Assembly (NCBI GenBank): GCA_917880885.1
Contig: OU862916.1
Location: forward strand, 50,442,831 to 50,506,830
Length of the DNA: 64,000 bases
Direction: 5' to 3'
From: Limnephilus marmoratus
Taxonomy: Eukaryota; Arthropoda; Insecta; Trichoptera; Limnephilidae
A program made the position numbers and the translations under genes. Every line of letters starts with the position of its first letter. The first letter of the stretch is position 1. The notes under the pieces are model-generated. The model did not search any database, was not told the origin of the DNA, and worked only from the letters and a program-made list of their open reading frames with translations. This document shows positions 46,479 through 58,020 of this stretch, piece after piece.

Positions 46479-46688
46479 ATTATCACGATTTATTTTTGAG
46501 GTATCACGCCGTGTTGCGCAACCTCCTTCTTTGGCCAACGTTTCGGAGCAATACAGTGTCCATCATAATAATCATTCAAAGATTACACATCTGCCCTGAT
46601 GATGGACTTTGTAATGCTGTCGGAAATGTTTGATAAAGTAGGAGGTAGCGCAACACGGCATAATACCCCAAAAACAATTTACGATAAT
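46479..46688. mobile_element. Fold-back element FB2-type, 210 bp
   Basis: The left arm ATTATCACGATTTATTTTTG..GGTAT and CCGTGTTGCGCAACCTCCTT pairs with the right arm AGGAGGTAGCGCAACACGGC..ATACCCCAAAAACAATTTACGATAAT. The loop holds CATCTGCCCTGATGATGGAC. The 61713-61806 copy has only the left arm. It sits between a Helitron end and a LINE fragment, so it probably inserted at or near their junction. Confidence 0.75.
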
Positions 46689-47297
46689 ACTTTTGGCCAT
46701 GAAAATCTTAAATCATATCTAATAGTTAAACAAGATACACTTAAAACTCTTTACTGTTCGCTGGTTCGCCCTCACCTTGAATATGCTAGTGTTATTTGGT
46801 CTCCTTTCTATGCCGTCCACATTTGTCACATCGAATCCGTACAACATTGTTTCCTAAGAGGAATTGCTTGGAGGTTGGGTCTTGAAAGAGGCGAGTACTC
46901 ATATGATGAAATTGAAAACATTTTAAACATTTCTTTTTTAGTAAAATGTAGAAAGGCTCTGATCTAATTGGCATATTTTAAATTATAAACAGTATTACTG
47001 ATACACCTGCATTGTTACAACTCCGAAATAATGAATTTCTGTTCCCCAATCAACATTCTACTAATTATGGATACCATTCTCCCTTATCCAGAATGTCGAG
47101 ACTTGTCAACGCTAGTTAAAGCTTTGATTTTTTTGATGTAAAACTAAATGACTTTCGGCAGTCGATACACAATAATTAAATGCTTCTTCATGTCATTCAT
47201 GCCCTTCACTGTCATCTCTGTTTTTATTTTTTTATTCGTGTTATTATTATGTTTTAATGGACTTTTGTCCGTAAATTAATAAATAAATAAATAAAGA
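46689..47297 (+). pseudogene. LINE C-terminal fragment with 3' tail
   Basis: An open plus frame, continuing from the fold-back element to 46967, reads VKQDTLKTLYCSLVRPHLEY then ASVIWSPFY, HICHIESVQHCFLR and later ERGEYSYDEIENILNISFLV. LK.LYCSLVR..LEY.S..WSP is the strongly conserved thumb-to-C-terminal motif of Jockey/CR1-type reverse transcriptases. Stops follow after 46967. The 3' end has the hairpin GGACTTTTGTCC and a (TAAA)n tail at 47275-47297. The upstream reverse transcriptase is missing (5' truncation, normal for LINEs). Confidence 0.82.
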
Positions 47298-47319
47298 TGG
47301 TTTTAAGAGGAAATACTAG

Positions 47320-47740
47320 CGGCGTTTTTCCATACAAACGTATTCCCCGTTTATCTCTCTGGATTTTGACCCTAGAGCAAATTTTTTTTTTACATAATAT
47401 AGATATCGACCACTAGCGTGTCGGTACGTTTTGCTTTTTTTGATAATTTACTTCTTATAGAAGTTAGGACCTTCCAAAAATGAATAAAATTGCCAAATTT
47501 AAACGCCGTCAAAAAACGTTCAGTATACAAACTAAACAATGTATTTTGAAAAAAAGCAAAACGTACCGACATAGAATATTTTCTTTTAATACAGTTAGTG
47601 AAAAAAAAAATTAAAATCGGTCCAGTTTTGGAGAAGAAAAATGGGGAATACAAAACATCGATTTCGAAGATTTTATTTAGGTATTTTCGGCCCGACGTGC
47701 AGGTGTCCCTTTCGCTCAGTTCTCCTGGGGGGGCCGGGGA
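47320..47740. repeat. Dispersed repeat Rep-D, copy 1, with internal hairpin
   Basis: TGTCGGTACGTTTTGCTTTTTT at 47419-47440 and its complement at 47550-47571 make a 22-bp inverted repeat. The following AAAATCGGTCCAGTTTTGGAG and AAAATGGGGAATACAAAAC recur at 62570-62620. Class unknown. Confidence 0.6.
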
Positions 47741-47947
47741 ACGGGGGTTTTGACAAATACATATAAAGCGAAGTAGTGATGTAACGAATTTTATCAGTAG
47801 ACTAGTGTTGTCCTTGCCCGAGTAATAGATATTTTTATTCGTTTTTTTCTGTTTAGTGACTCATCGCGGTATACCAATACTGACCGAGCTTTCATACTAA
47901 AATTGTGCAAAATTAAAATTGTTTATGTCAAGTACTATAATAAATTT

Positions 47948-48292
47948 TCAATTTGGGAGGCGTTATAGGTACCATCGCCCCGGGAACCATTTATTGGATA
48001 ACCAACACCCCCGCCACTTGGTCACCCCAAGTGGTCCGCTATGTTTGGTGACTGAGCATGGGTTCCCGGGTTCACGGGTGAGGTCTGCATGGGTTTTGGT
48101 GGCTGATGATTTTGTCCACTTACTGCGTGGCGGGCCGGATTGGGAGAAACTGGAAGAGGGAGATCTTTTGATCTCTACAGCCGGACTCTCTCCACCATCA
48201 TTTCATATTTTTACTTACCCAGAAATTCCTCTCCTTCCTTTCATTAAAAATAACCTCCACACAGCTTCTCCGATGACTTTTGCACTCCCAGA
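47948..48292 (-). repeat. Rep-A, copy 4 (inverted)
   Basis: Reverse complement shows GCTGTGTGGAGGTTATTTTT, CCAATCCGGCCCGCCACGCAG, GTGAACCCGGGAACCCATGC, CCACTTGGGGTGACCAAGTG, GGTTATCCAATAAATGGTTC and CGCCTCCCAAATTG in the family order. The 129-codon plus-strand frame at 47919-48308 is a chance reading of it. Confidence 0.7.
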
Positions 48293-48309
48293 AATAAAAC
48301 CTTTTTAGT

Positions 48310-50279
48310 ATAATTATCATTATGCATATATCCAATTGTATATCCGCATGTACATTATTTGGCTTAATATAGTAACTATGTTATTTTCCACATCAAGTAT
48401 ATAATAAAATAGATGCAAGAATGTTATTTTTTTGATAAATTAATAACGTAAAAAAAATATATCTATATATTTATTCTCAAAACTCTTGAGAACATATCGT
48501 CGTTGCATTCACAAAATATCCCATGTGAGGTTTTCGACCAATTTTTTTTTGTTTACACCATTTGATTCACCACGGTTTCCTAAATAATCTGACAAATATA
48601 TCCCATTTTTCAAACTCATCTTTTTAATCATATTAGAGGCAACTCTGACCATTACTTGTAATTAATGGTAATTATTTAAAAAAAATATACTACATATACT
48701 ACAGAAATAAAAAAAAATATAAACCGAAGATACATTTCATCAGGAATAATTAACTAAATAATTACCTGTTTTTCTCATTCTTTCTATTTATTATTAATCT
48801 ATATTCATCTCTATTTTATTTAGATTTTTCGAATTTCTCCCAAGTGTACAATATTTTAGTATGTAACCGTATCCTATGTATGTACACCATATGTAATTTA
48901 TATAACTCCATTGAACAATTATATATCTATATTAAATATTAAAAATATATATATATATATTTCTTCAATATTAACTCAGTAGGTAAAGCAAAAATATTTT
49001 TTTATAATTTATATTTAACTCTCAAAAAATTACCAAAAAATTAAGTTGCATCCAAAATCATACGAAATTAATTTTTTTAAGACCAATATTTCGTAATTTG
49101 AAACAAAAATAAATAAAATAAAACATATTTATCCACACAAGATATTTTCTCTACCTTTTGATAAAAAAAAAAAAAAAATACATTTTCAGTTTATTTGGGT
49201 GTTTTGGTCACAAATCCAAATTTAACCCCCCCCCCCCCCCCCCCGGCTATTTGTTAGCTTTGGGAACAACTCATATCGATCTTGTGTCTCCCTTACTATT
49301 ATTTATTTATTAATTTTCGGGAAATCGACAGTTTATATTTATTTCAGTTTGTACATAGTATCAAAGAGCCAAAATAAAACCAATTACGGATTTCCTCCTT
49401 GTGACTTTACTTCCACTGAGACAGCATAATAAGAATAAGTACTTAAATTAATTTTATAAAAAGGAATATGAATCTAAAATTATATAAAACAAAAAATATA
49501 TATATGTATACTCAAAACATTTTTTTTAATATAAAATGAAAAATTACAAAACAAAAAATCTATCAAAACATTGGTAGCCATGGAGAGAGGTTGTACATAT
49601 AAATCAAATCATAACAGAAATATAAACAATAAAAACATAACATTATTCAAGAACCATTAGAGAAGCACTCTTTTTATGGACCTTTTATATTCAGTAAGTT
49701 TGCAATTGAAAATGTCCACATTGGAAAATACGCTATTATAACTATTGTGAGTATTATGTTGAGAAATAAGTATTAAACGGTGTTCGAAAGAGAAAGAGAA
49801 AATATCAAACTTTATATTCAAATTCAAAAGTTAACCACAAAATAATGTAATTGTACACCTTTATAAAACCAAAGTTTATTTCATCGCCTTTCAAAAACAG
49901 TTTTTAGTTTTCGGATACTATCAGAAATATTCCATTTATTTGGATTTTATTGCAAAGCGGAAATATTTCGACCTTATGAAAAAATATGCCCGAGGCCCTA
50001 CGTTTGCTACACAAAATATCATATGTGCATAAAAAGTGCGCACAAAAATCCTGAATGCAAAATTTAAGAAAAAATTGTCGGTTTTATTAAAAAAATATAT
50101 ATTAAGCCCACTTGTTTTCACCCAAACATGGTATCACAAATAACTCTACAATTAATAAAAATAAATAAAAATATGGGTCCCTATTTTTTTATTTATTATT
50201 TCTCCTAATATTCTAAAATACCCACAGGATATTTTGTGCGCGCAACAACGATATAAAGTAGCTATAATAGCATATTCAT
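48310..50279. other. AT-rich DNA; poly-C at 49226-49244
   Basis: Very AT-rich with (TA)n at 48946-48960 and a 19-C run. No gene. Confidence 0.5.
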
Positions 50280-50620
50280 AGGACGCTTACAATGGGACGC
50301 TCCTGTGAGCGGGGAGAGAAATTGAATGTTTAGTCTTGTCTCTACACGTTTGCAGATTGGAACATGCGTGGTCGGCAGAAATTAATTCGGCTTATTACGG
50401 GTGAAGCGCGTAGCCCACACACACAAGGCCTGCATTCACTCACACATCTATAGCGCGATTCTGACTAAGCATGCGATGAGATTCGCGGAAGACGGTAGGA
50501 AGGAGGCGCAGAGGGGGAGAGAGAACACTCACGTGGTCTCACCCACACATCTATAGCTAGTTCTTTTGTGAGCGCGGTGCGATAACGATAATTTTTGAAA
50601 ATACCTACCGTCGAGATTTC
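50280..50620. other. GC-richer unique patch
   Basis: Non-repetitive, with CATCTATAGC occurring twice (50444-50453 and 50549-50558) and a GAGAGG-rich run. Possible regulatory DNA; unproven. Confidence 0.3.
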
Positions 50621-50987
50621 TCACCGATGGTATTACCTCTTAAGAATTTAACTAACAAATGTATACGGAAAGTAAAACTCTTAAAAAAAGATGGTTTTAA
50701 TTTTATTTCTGATTTGGCCCACGATTCCCGAGTTTCACCCAGGCAGAACTGTTCAAATAAAATGACCCGATTTCATTTGATAATTAATTTTTCATCTCGC
50801 TCCACAATCAATAATTCAAATTCTTAAAGTATTGGCTGATGTAACATTTTTTTTCAATTCATCTCAACATGAGCAGTGATTAGGATACTATTGGATCAAG
50901 TACCTATTTAGTGTATATTAGAAACGATACTGATTGAAACAAATTCTATGGTATTAAATTGTACGTAATCTCGTATCAGATAAAAAT

Positions 50988-51560
50988 ATTTATTTATTTA
51001 TTTATATTTTATTAACGCCCTAGTGGGCTTTTACAAGAAAAGAAGCAAATATATAATTAACAATATTAATTACATGTATTACGTAAACAATAAAACAGAA
51101 TAAATATTAATGCAATCGACTCGTTAGGTAAAGAATATTACAACATAAAAAAGAAATTAAATGAAATAGTACAAGTTGTACTTACAAAAAACTAAAACAA
51201 TTCAGCTTTAAATATTTATACATATTATTAACAATAATAATAAGACCTGACATAGAACAAAGTGTAAATAGAACTGCAAAAATATTATAAAGTAAGTATA
51301 TATTTTACTGGTGAGGTTTAGATGAGAAAATATTTAATGAGAAAAACAAAAAAATAATAAAAGTTAATTATTAGCAGATAGAATCGAGATTAGTTGATTT
51401 TTGGAACATTCAAAACTGTCAACACCAAATATATCTATAGATTCGCAGTATTTATTCGCAAGGTTCGCAATATTCGCATTTATTTTTTTTACACATTTGA
51501 TTTATGTGAGTACGTAAATATAATGTATGTGTTATAATTTTTAATTTTAATTTTTTAATT

Positions 51561-51605
<45 letters not shown>

Positions 51606-52330
51606 CTCTTCCCTTTACACACGAGTAGTTACACTCTTGTAAAGGTTATATATTATATACATATATATGTTTATACTGTTTCTAATCAATGTTGCATGTT
51701 AGTATTTAATGATTTGAGTTTAATCCGATTGTAACCTGAAAATGCAATTACTCATGATTATATTACATGTATATGTATATAAAAACTAATAAAAAAAATA
51801 AAATAAAAAAAAGGTTATGGATTCTTGGAATTGGTGAGTATATTGAGTAATTAGTGTTGAGTTTATTGTTGCATTTAAAAATATCTTTACTACGAGTTTG
51901 TCTAGCAGGTATGCTAATGCAAATTAGTTCCAACAAAAAGGGCTGTCAATTAAAGATTTTATAATTTTGTATAAAAATAATAAATCAATTAACACTCTTC
52001 TATCCGATAATTTAAGAAGTCTGGTTTCAGCGCGTTAGTAATTATAATTTATAAATTCGATTGGAATTTTCATTTTATAATTGATGTACCGAAGAAATTT
52101 GTTTTGTACCTTTTCCAATTATTGAGAATGAACATTGTAGTATGGTGACCATACAGAGGAATTGTATTCTAATCTGCTTCGTACTAGTGAGCAATACAGA
52201 TGTTTTAATGTTAACATACTTTTAAAATTTGCCCCCATTCTCAAGATAAAACCTAGTATTCTCATTGCATCAATATAACATTATTGTTCATTACCCCTCA
52301 TTGAAAATGTCTAATTTATGGTTTGAATTT
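50988..52330 (-). pseudogene. LINE C-terminal half and 3' UTR, minus strand
   Basis: Reading the minus strand from about 52267: MRILGFILRMGANF, LTLKHLYCSLVRSRLEYNSS, VWSPYYNVHSQ, a stop, LEKVQNKFLRYIN and, further on, DRRVLIDLLFLYKIIKSLID. Near 51400-51450 DIFG(V)DSFE-like sequence precedes the 3' UTR. The 3' end is GCCCACTAGGGCG followed by a (TAAA)n tail at 50988-51005. The block from about 51480 to 51830 contains an A-run plus (TA)n microsatellite (51561-51602) that interrupts the sequence. It is the same general LINE type as 46689-47297. Confidence 0.78.
51561..51602 (+). repeat. A-run and (TA)n microsatellite
   Basis: About 15 A followed by about 14 TA units, inside the LINE relic. Confidence 0.9.
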
Positions 52331-52646
52331 AGGTGAGTGCATTCGCTACACATGTATGATATGATACCTACGCTAATATGTTAGTATAAACTAGATTAGC
52401 AAAAACAAGATAAATATCAATCAGAATATAAATTTACATTATGATGTATAAAAAAAACTGCCAGTAAACAAAGGCAAAGCATTGTTTTAACTTATTAACA
52501 ATCACCGACAATGTAATTTTCTTCAAGAGACATTTCGATCTACTGTTAAATGCCGCCTGTTAAATTTTATTTTAGGTAGTGATCAAGGTCCATAGAAAAA
52601 GGTTTTTAATTAGGTTGGCTCATATGGGCGAAAAGCGCATTGGCTC

Positions 52647-53450
52647 GTGACGTAGCTTGAAGTCCCGAAACTAGAGATGGGTGGTATCTAAAATAGGTTG
52701 TCACTGCGGTACTAGTTACCTTCGATCGATGTGTAACAGGTTCTTTATACATTTACTTTTGAAACTGTCTTTTCAAAAGAAAAAACAAACACGGGATGAC
52801 TAGCGTAATATTCTGTGAAAAAGTGTACCGGTTCCCTAAAAATTTTGTTAAAAATTATAGTTTTTACAATTTTACTAATATATTTTTTTTTATTGATATT
52901 CAACCAAGAACCAGTTCCAAAAATAATCGGTTCTTTGCGAAAAATATCTACGGTTCCATTGACAGTAAAGGAACCGGTTCCATGTAAGCGGGGCAGGAAT
53001 ACCTAGGCAACTTGACATTTGGCCATTGTCTTCATGTATACCTTGCCTGATAACACTCTGGTCGTTTTGGGTTATTTCTTTTCTGATTGTGAGGTTTATT
53101 ATTATTCGATTATTCTCAACACTTTCCCAGTTTAATCCTGGATAGGAATAGTTGGATAAGTGAGACTTTCAATTTAGAAAATTGACATTATTTGTTAGAA
53201 AACAAGTATCCTGTTATTCTTCATTGCGTAAGGCGCTAATAATCTCAAACCTACATCATCAAAGGGGAGGTAACACTGCAAAATCCAAAAATTATTTCGC
53301 TTTCAATCCGAATACTAGTTTTAATAAAAAATAATTACCAAACTAATATAAATAAATCATTTGTAAATGTATTCAGTCACTTGACGACATTAACTTATAT
53401 TGCAGTAAATTCAAATCTCCCAGTGGAGAATGGACTTCAAGCTACGTCAC
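52647..53450. mobile_element. Possible DNA transposon bounded by a 19-bp inverted repeat
   Basis: GTGACGTAGCTTGAAGTCC at 52647-52665 and its perfect complement at 53432-53450. Between them lie repeated GGTTC/GAACC words (for example CCGGTTCCCT, GAACCAGTTCC, CGGTTCTTT, GGAACCGGTTCC), a pattern seen in some insect hAT elements that start with AGAGATGGGT; such a start occurs at 52673. No target duplication found. Upstream, TTAGGTTGGCTCATATGGGC (52611-52630) resembles a mariner end, without a partner. Confidence 0.4.
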
Positions 53451-53774
53451 AACTTTCTAGTTAATCATCGCTCTATCCCCTCGTTGAGCAAACCCTGTTA
53501 AATTTTCTACGAACTTGGGTAGTGGTAAAAATATGGCTGAGCAGTACAAATTTGAATGAACCAGCATTTTTAAAAAATGACACCAGCGATCTATTAATAT
53601 TTTTTGGGATAGCAGCTAATTTGAACAAACCAAGTTTATTTGCGATTAATTTTAGATTTGAAATACTTATTCACAACTTTGCTAGAATACAGAAAATATT
53701 AACTCACAAAGGTACTTACAGCTATACATATTTATTTTTGCTGAAAACACTTTTGTTATTATCCATATAAAAAA
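53451..53774. other. No feature seen
   Basis: One 82-codon plus frame (53522-53770) is unrecognised. Confidence 0.4.
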
Positions 53775-54170
53775 TAATGTTTCTTCGTTAGTTACTTAAG
53801 CGTTCCTAAACCATACATCCGATTGCGGTGAAACTTTGGGGATTTGATGTGCGCATGCCCGTGATGGTTTCCGTATATAATACTGAGCTCTAGCGCTATG
53901 AAATTATTTCCTACACTATTCATCCGATAGCGATGAAACTTTGGTGATTTGTCGTGCCCGCTGAGGTTTCTGTACACACTGTTGAACTCTGGCGTTATGA
54001 AATTTGTATACAATTTTTGCAAAAGGTAGCGCGCAAGTTGTGTGAAAGATGGGTGTATTTCATATAGTTTAGCGGTAGAGAGGGAATAAATGGGAAAGGT
54101 CAAGAAGGGAGAAGCAATTTATTTATCTAAGTGGCATTGCGACCCTCGGCGGGAAGTAGCTATTTATGAA
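53775..54170 (+). mobile_element. Helitron-like element with a 5' tandem duplication
   Basis: Two roughly 100-bp units in tandem, (C)ATCCGAT(T/A)GCG(G/A)TGAAACTTTGG..GATTTG and TGAG..TCT(A/G)GCG(C/T)TATGAAAT, at about 53811-53905 and 53920-54003. The end GGCATTGCGACCC..CGGGAAGTAGCTATT resembles a decayed GCCGGG..AGCTAGT terminus. Confidence 0.45.
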
Positions 54171-54891
54171 ATAGATTTTTTTTCTGGTTGGAATTAAACA
54201 TCTGAACTTAACCCGCTACAACCCTGAATCACTAATCTATCACAAAGACGAGTCAGATTATTCAGATTGATAGTACGAGATCACTGATTATTGGGAATAA
54301 GTAAATTAGGATATACACACACGATCATAATCATTTTGATTTCTTTTAATGCGAGTTCTCTCATGTACGGGCTATTTTATAATACATTATTATTTATCCC
54401 ATCTAGATCTGGATAAGGCGAGGTTTTAAATTGTTGATTGATTAATTTACAAAGAGTTCATTTTGTAATTTGTTGCTACGTGGGTTGCTCTCAAGTAAAG
54501 TTGAATTTTGCTTTTATTCATTTATTAAAATCTGAATTTAAAAAAGCCTAAAGCCTTCTTTAGGCTACGTGTTAGGTTCAGCGATTACGGATATTTTGGC
54601 GTGACTTGGTTTCTACTTTGTGGTAATTATAACTGATTACTTACTGACAAGTAGGTATCAGAAAATTTCGCGTCGTTTTTTTATGAAAGTAGGTGTTATG
54701 CTATTTTTAAACCAATTTGGGGTTTTTTTGGGGAAAGCGGTGTTATTTGGCAAAAAACTTTATTCATAATGCAATTTATTGGTACGTAGGTTGCTCCCAC
54801 GTGAAGTTTTACACATAATGCAGTACGTATATTTTTTGAATTAGAGTGAAAATAAAGAAAATCTGGAAAAGGAAAAATCAGAAAAAGATAT
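54171..54891. other. Unique sequence with one diverged duplication
   Basis: Segments at about 54470-54520 (GCTACGTGGGTTGCTCTCAA) and 54780-54830 (GGTACGTAGGTTGCTCCCAC) are related, suggesting an old roughly 310-bp spaced duplication. No coding. Confidence 0.4.
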
Positions 54892-54965
54892 TGGCACATC
54901 TGGGACACGAAACCAGGACTTTCAGCTTTCCGAGCCGCAACTTTACCAACTGAGCTAATGTGTCC
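54892..54965 (-). tRNA. tRNA-like sequence, probably a degenerate tRNA or SINE head
   Basis: The minus strand reads GGACACATTAGCTCAGTTGG, an anticodon-arm-like GGCTCGGAAAGCT, and GTCCTGGTTTCGTGTCCCAG then ATGTGCC. The A box (TTAGCTCAGTTGG) is perfect. The B box (GGTTTCGTGTCC) has one extra base. The acceptor stem can pair CACAT with ATGTG plus GG with CC if one A is bulged. Loop and stem mismatches make a functional tRNA doubtful, and no amino acid is assigned. T-runs follow within 20 bp and could end a Pol III transcript. Confidence 0.4.
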
Positions 54966-54989
54966 CTATCAGATTCGGTCATTTTTAAC

Positions 54990-55364
54990 TATTTGCAAAG
55001 TTAGTGTTAAGTTTTAACTTGTTATCGATTATGATTCCCAAGTATTTAATTTCTTCTACATCTTCAATTTTGATTGCCTATAATTATAGGATTACTTATT
55101 TTCCTGGAATTTACTTTTAGTTACATTTAATTTCAGTTTGTTTATGTTTAACCATTTAGATATTGCATGAAGTGCCATTTTTATTTTTGATAATGCATTC
55201 TCAATATTACTTGCCACAGTATATAAAAGTGTGTCATCTGCAAAAAGTTTGATGGAACAGTACCTTAGGCTCTTCACTATACCATTAATATATTTATAAA
55301 TAGGAGCGGTCCCAAAACAGATCCTTGGGAAACTCAAAGTTTCTCTTAAAACACACAATTGCAA
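54990..55364 (-). pseudogene. LINE reverse-transcriptase fragment, minus strand
   Basis: The minus frame contains SQGSVLGPLLFI in one frame, then after a shift YCSIKLFADDTLLY with the catalytic FADD box intact, ALHAISKWLNINKLKLNVTKSK, and in the continuing sequence VEEIKYLGIIIDNKLKLNTN. It aligns residue by residue with the plus-strand relic at 21971-22360 (YCSIKLFADETLLY, VEEIKYSGIIIYNKLKLNTD), so both come from one LINE family. The frame is broken both upstream and downstream. Confidence 0.85.
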
Positions 55365-55369
55365 TGGTA

Positions 55370-56728
55370 TATACCTACAGCATACCTACCTACTTTCTTC
55401 CTGATGAGGGAAAAATAAGTAAAACGCAGTTATTGTTTCATAATGATCAATGAAAAAATTCTGTTTTCAAAAATTTAACAATTTTCTTAAATAAAATCAA
55501 GTTTTTTTATTTATTTTTTGTTTCGTCCAAGAAATATGTAGGTTAACGGTCGAGTTGATATTTTTTTATTTTTCTGAGAAATTTTAACCGCCTTCAACAC
55601 TCATTTTAGCATTAAAAATTAAAACTTCCCCAAGAATATAATAATACGCCAATCAATAGCACAGGATACGAATTAAAATGAATGATCGATATATTATCTT
55701 TTAAAACCGCATAAACCGCCACATGACGGGATATAATATGCGCTACGGCGTCACTTCCTAGAGCTATTATCGTCTGTTAGCTGGAACCAATGAAACATAA
55801 CTCACTAGGAGAGTTTTGTTCTTCATACATCAAACCTAAATTTAGTAATGTGATGAGAAAAAAGTTTCGACGTAATTGTTGCATTCATGACATTTCATCG
55901 GTTTGTTTATCTGACTAAAATGGCTTTTGAATTTTTATTTTTTTTAACAGATCCCTGAGCCCTAAATTTGCCCTTATTATAAATTAGAAAGAGACGATCG
56001 CATACCTATTAAACTGACTGAAAGAATTATTTATTTGTTTATCCAAAGATATTGTAAAACAAGTTTTATCCTTACCTTCTAGTACATTGAGAGTTCTACT
56101 CACGAAAAAAAAATTAAGTTTAAAGCAATAAGTTAAATATATGCACTCTGCATACTGACAACTTGAAATCTATGCCTTACTCGTATGTCCGTTCCAACCT
56201 TCGTCGATCAATCAGTCTCCAATCAGCTAAGCAATTTGTTTAGTAACGCTCGATTCGCCTGATGGTCGGAGCGTTGCGTTGTGAAGAGCGTATTTGTGCC
56301 CTTCAAAATTTCAGCTCAACAGTTGATCTGCAGGTTTGGGTACAACGGACGTAGATCTCAATTCAAGGTCTTCTGACGTCAGTGGGTATTTTTGCCCTTT
56401 CATCTAAACGTCCAAAAATCATTTCAAGACGTTAGGTAGAACCAGGTAAAGAGTTGTACAAACACATTTTAATATTTAACGTTGTGTACCTATCTAAGCC
56501 ATGCCAATTAATCCGTGTTGGTGAAATTTAACTAAGCAGTACCTATATTATATTTATTGATCCGAGCCTTTAAACTTCCCGATTGATCTATTTGGAGCCC
56601 TTCGGAGCCACACAGCCCCTCTTATGTATTATTTATCGCTGCTTTGAACTTAATTGCAGTACCTGGATTTAAGAATACCATTATGCACCTGTTGTATGGG
56701 TGTTCTTTCATTTCGCTAGTAACAAAGG
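55370..56728. other. No gene supported
   Basis: Unique DNA. 56170-56420 is GC-richer than average and might be conserved host sequence. Confidence 0.4.
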
Positions 56729-56924
56729 CTTATGAGTAGACGTGGGCAAAATGATTCCCAAAAGTGAATAGATCCCGTCTGATTCCCCCGGCCTTTTGAA
56801 TTGATTCCTTCTATTCATTCCTTTAATTCAATTAATTCCAAAAAAAAAAAAAAAAAAAAAAAAAAACTCGAGTGAATGGGTAGACTATGAAATACCGCAG
56901 CACCGCACAAAGAGGAGACTGATA

Positions 56925-57180
56925 GGCTACCAAGCACCGCACAAAGAGGAGACCGATTATTCTATCTCACTAACTCGCAGGCTAAAACCTATAGATTAAT
57001 GTGTTTGTCTCTTTTTAGTGTCGCTTTTTCTTTTCATTTTAAATCACAATAAGTGGGGAGGCTACGAAGCATCACATAAAGAGAGGACCGATTATTCTAT
57101 CTCATTATCTCGCAGGCTAAATCCTATACTTAGATGTATATGTTTGTCTTTTTTTAGTATCGTTATTTTTCGTATGTAAA
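56925..57180 (+). repeat. Tandem duplication of about 128 bp inside the hAT element
   Basis: Units begin near 56928 and 57057 and share GGCTAC(C/G)AAGCA, GACCGATTATTCTATCTCA, TCGCAGGCTAAA and TGTTTGTCT. A third partial unit (CACCGCACAAAGAGGAGAC) precedes them at about 56902. Confidence 0.75.
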
Positions 57181-57399
57181 ATGTATTTATAGCTAGCAAT
57201 TAAATCTTTAAATTTTACAGTTTTTTGTTTCACCCTTAAAGTATTTTTTATTTATTAAACTTAAAAGTATTTTATGACAGCTGATAACAGCTGACAACAG
57301 CTGATTGGCCTTATAATATATGCAAATTTACATTTTACATCTACCCAAGATCCACGTCTAAAAGTAGGTAGGTATTTGTATTCCAAATCTTTCATACGT

Positions 57400-58020
57400 G
57401 CCAAAAAAACGATTACAAGTGCACAATTTTTGCTTCTCACTTTTCTAGCCGACGCCGCGATGTTCGGATTCAATGTCGAAAGTTTTCGGCTAACTATGTA
57501 ATGAAATTGAAGGCTTGGCCCGCCGAGGAATTTGTGAACCGCTGCGCTCGGACGGATTAAGGGCCGGCATTGAGGAATGAAAGAGTAACTTTTGACTAGT
57601 GTCTTGTGTCTTACCCCGCAGAGACTTGATCAACTCGCGAGCCGAGATTGACGTGAAACGATGATGTAAGACGATGACATCTGACGTCATTTTTAGGTCT
57701 GAGATTATCTAGAGACAACAACGTCACAAGTGAAAAAGACTTTTAGTTTTAATTCGTGAATAAAGCGCTTCGGACAATTTCCGATAGCGACAGACTAGCT
57801 ACGAGTATCTGGGACGCGGACGGGACGGGACGCGCGGGGACCTTAGGACAATCTCAGGACATTGACTACGACAAATGATTAATTCCTTGCGTGAAAGGGA
57901 CGCTCGGACAATTCGGTTGAATCGCGGCCGCGTTTTGATTTACGGGTTTTTAGAACGGCGGCCGGTGGTAGCGGGATACGAGTCGTTCACAATACCGTCG
58001 ACAACTTCGCGGCGCGCCGC
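57400..58020. other. GC-rich, CpG-rich cargo of the hAT element
   Basis: Composition changes from AT-rich to GC-rich, with GACGCGGACGGGACGGGACG (57815-57834), GCGGCCGCG and GGCGCGCCGCC. Frames here are short and unrecognised. It may be captured host promoter or exon DNA, or simply the element's own internal sequence. Confidence 0.4.

Noticed and set aside
47919..48308. 129-codon plus-strand frame
   Set aside because: Falls on an inverted Rep-A copy; other copies do not keep the frame.
52611..52630. Mariner-like terminal sequence TTAGGTTGGCTCATATGGGC
   Set aside because: No matching second end or transposase nearby; kept only as a remark under the 52647-53450 entry.
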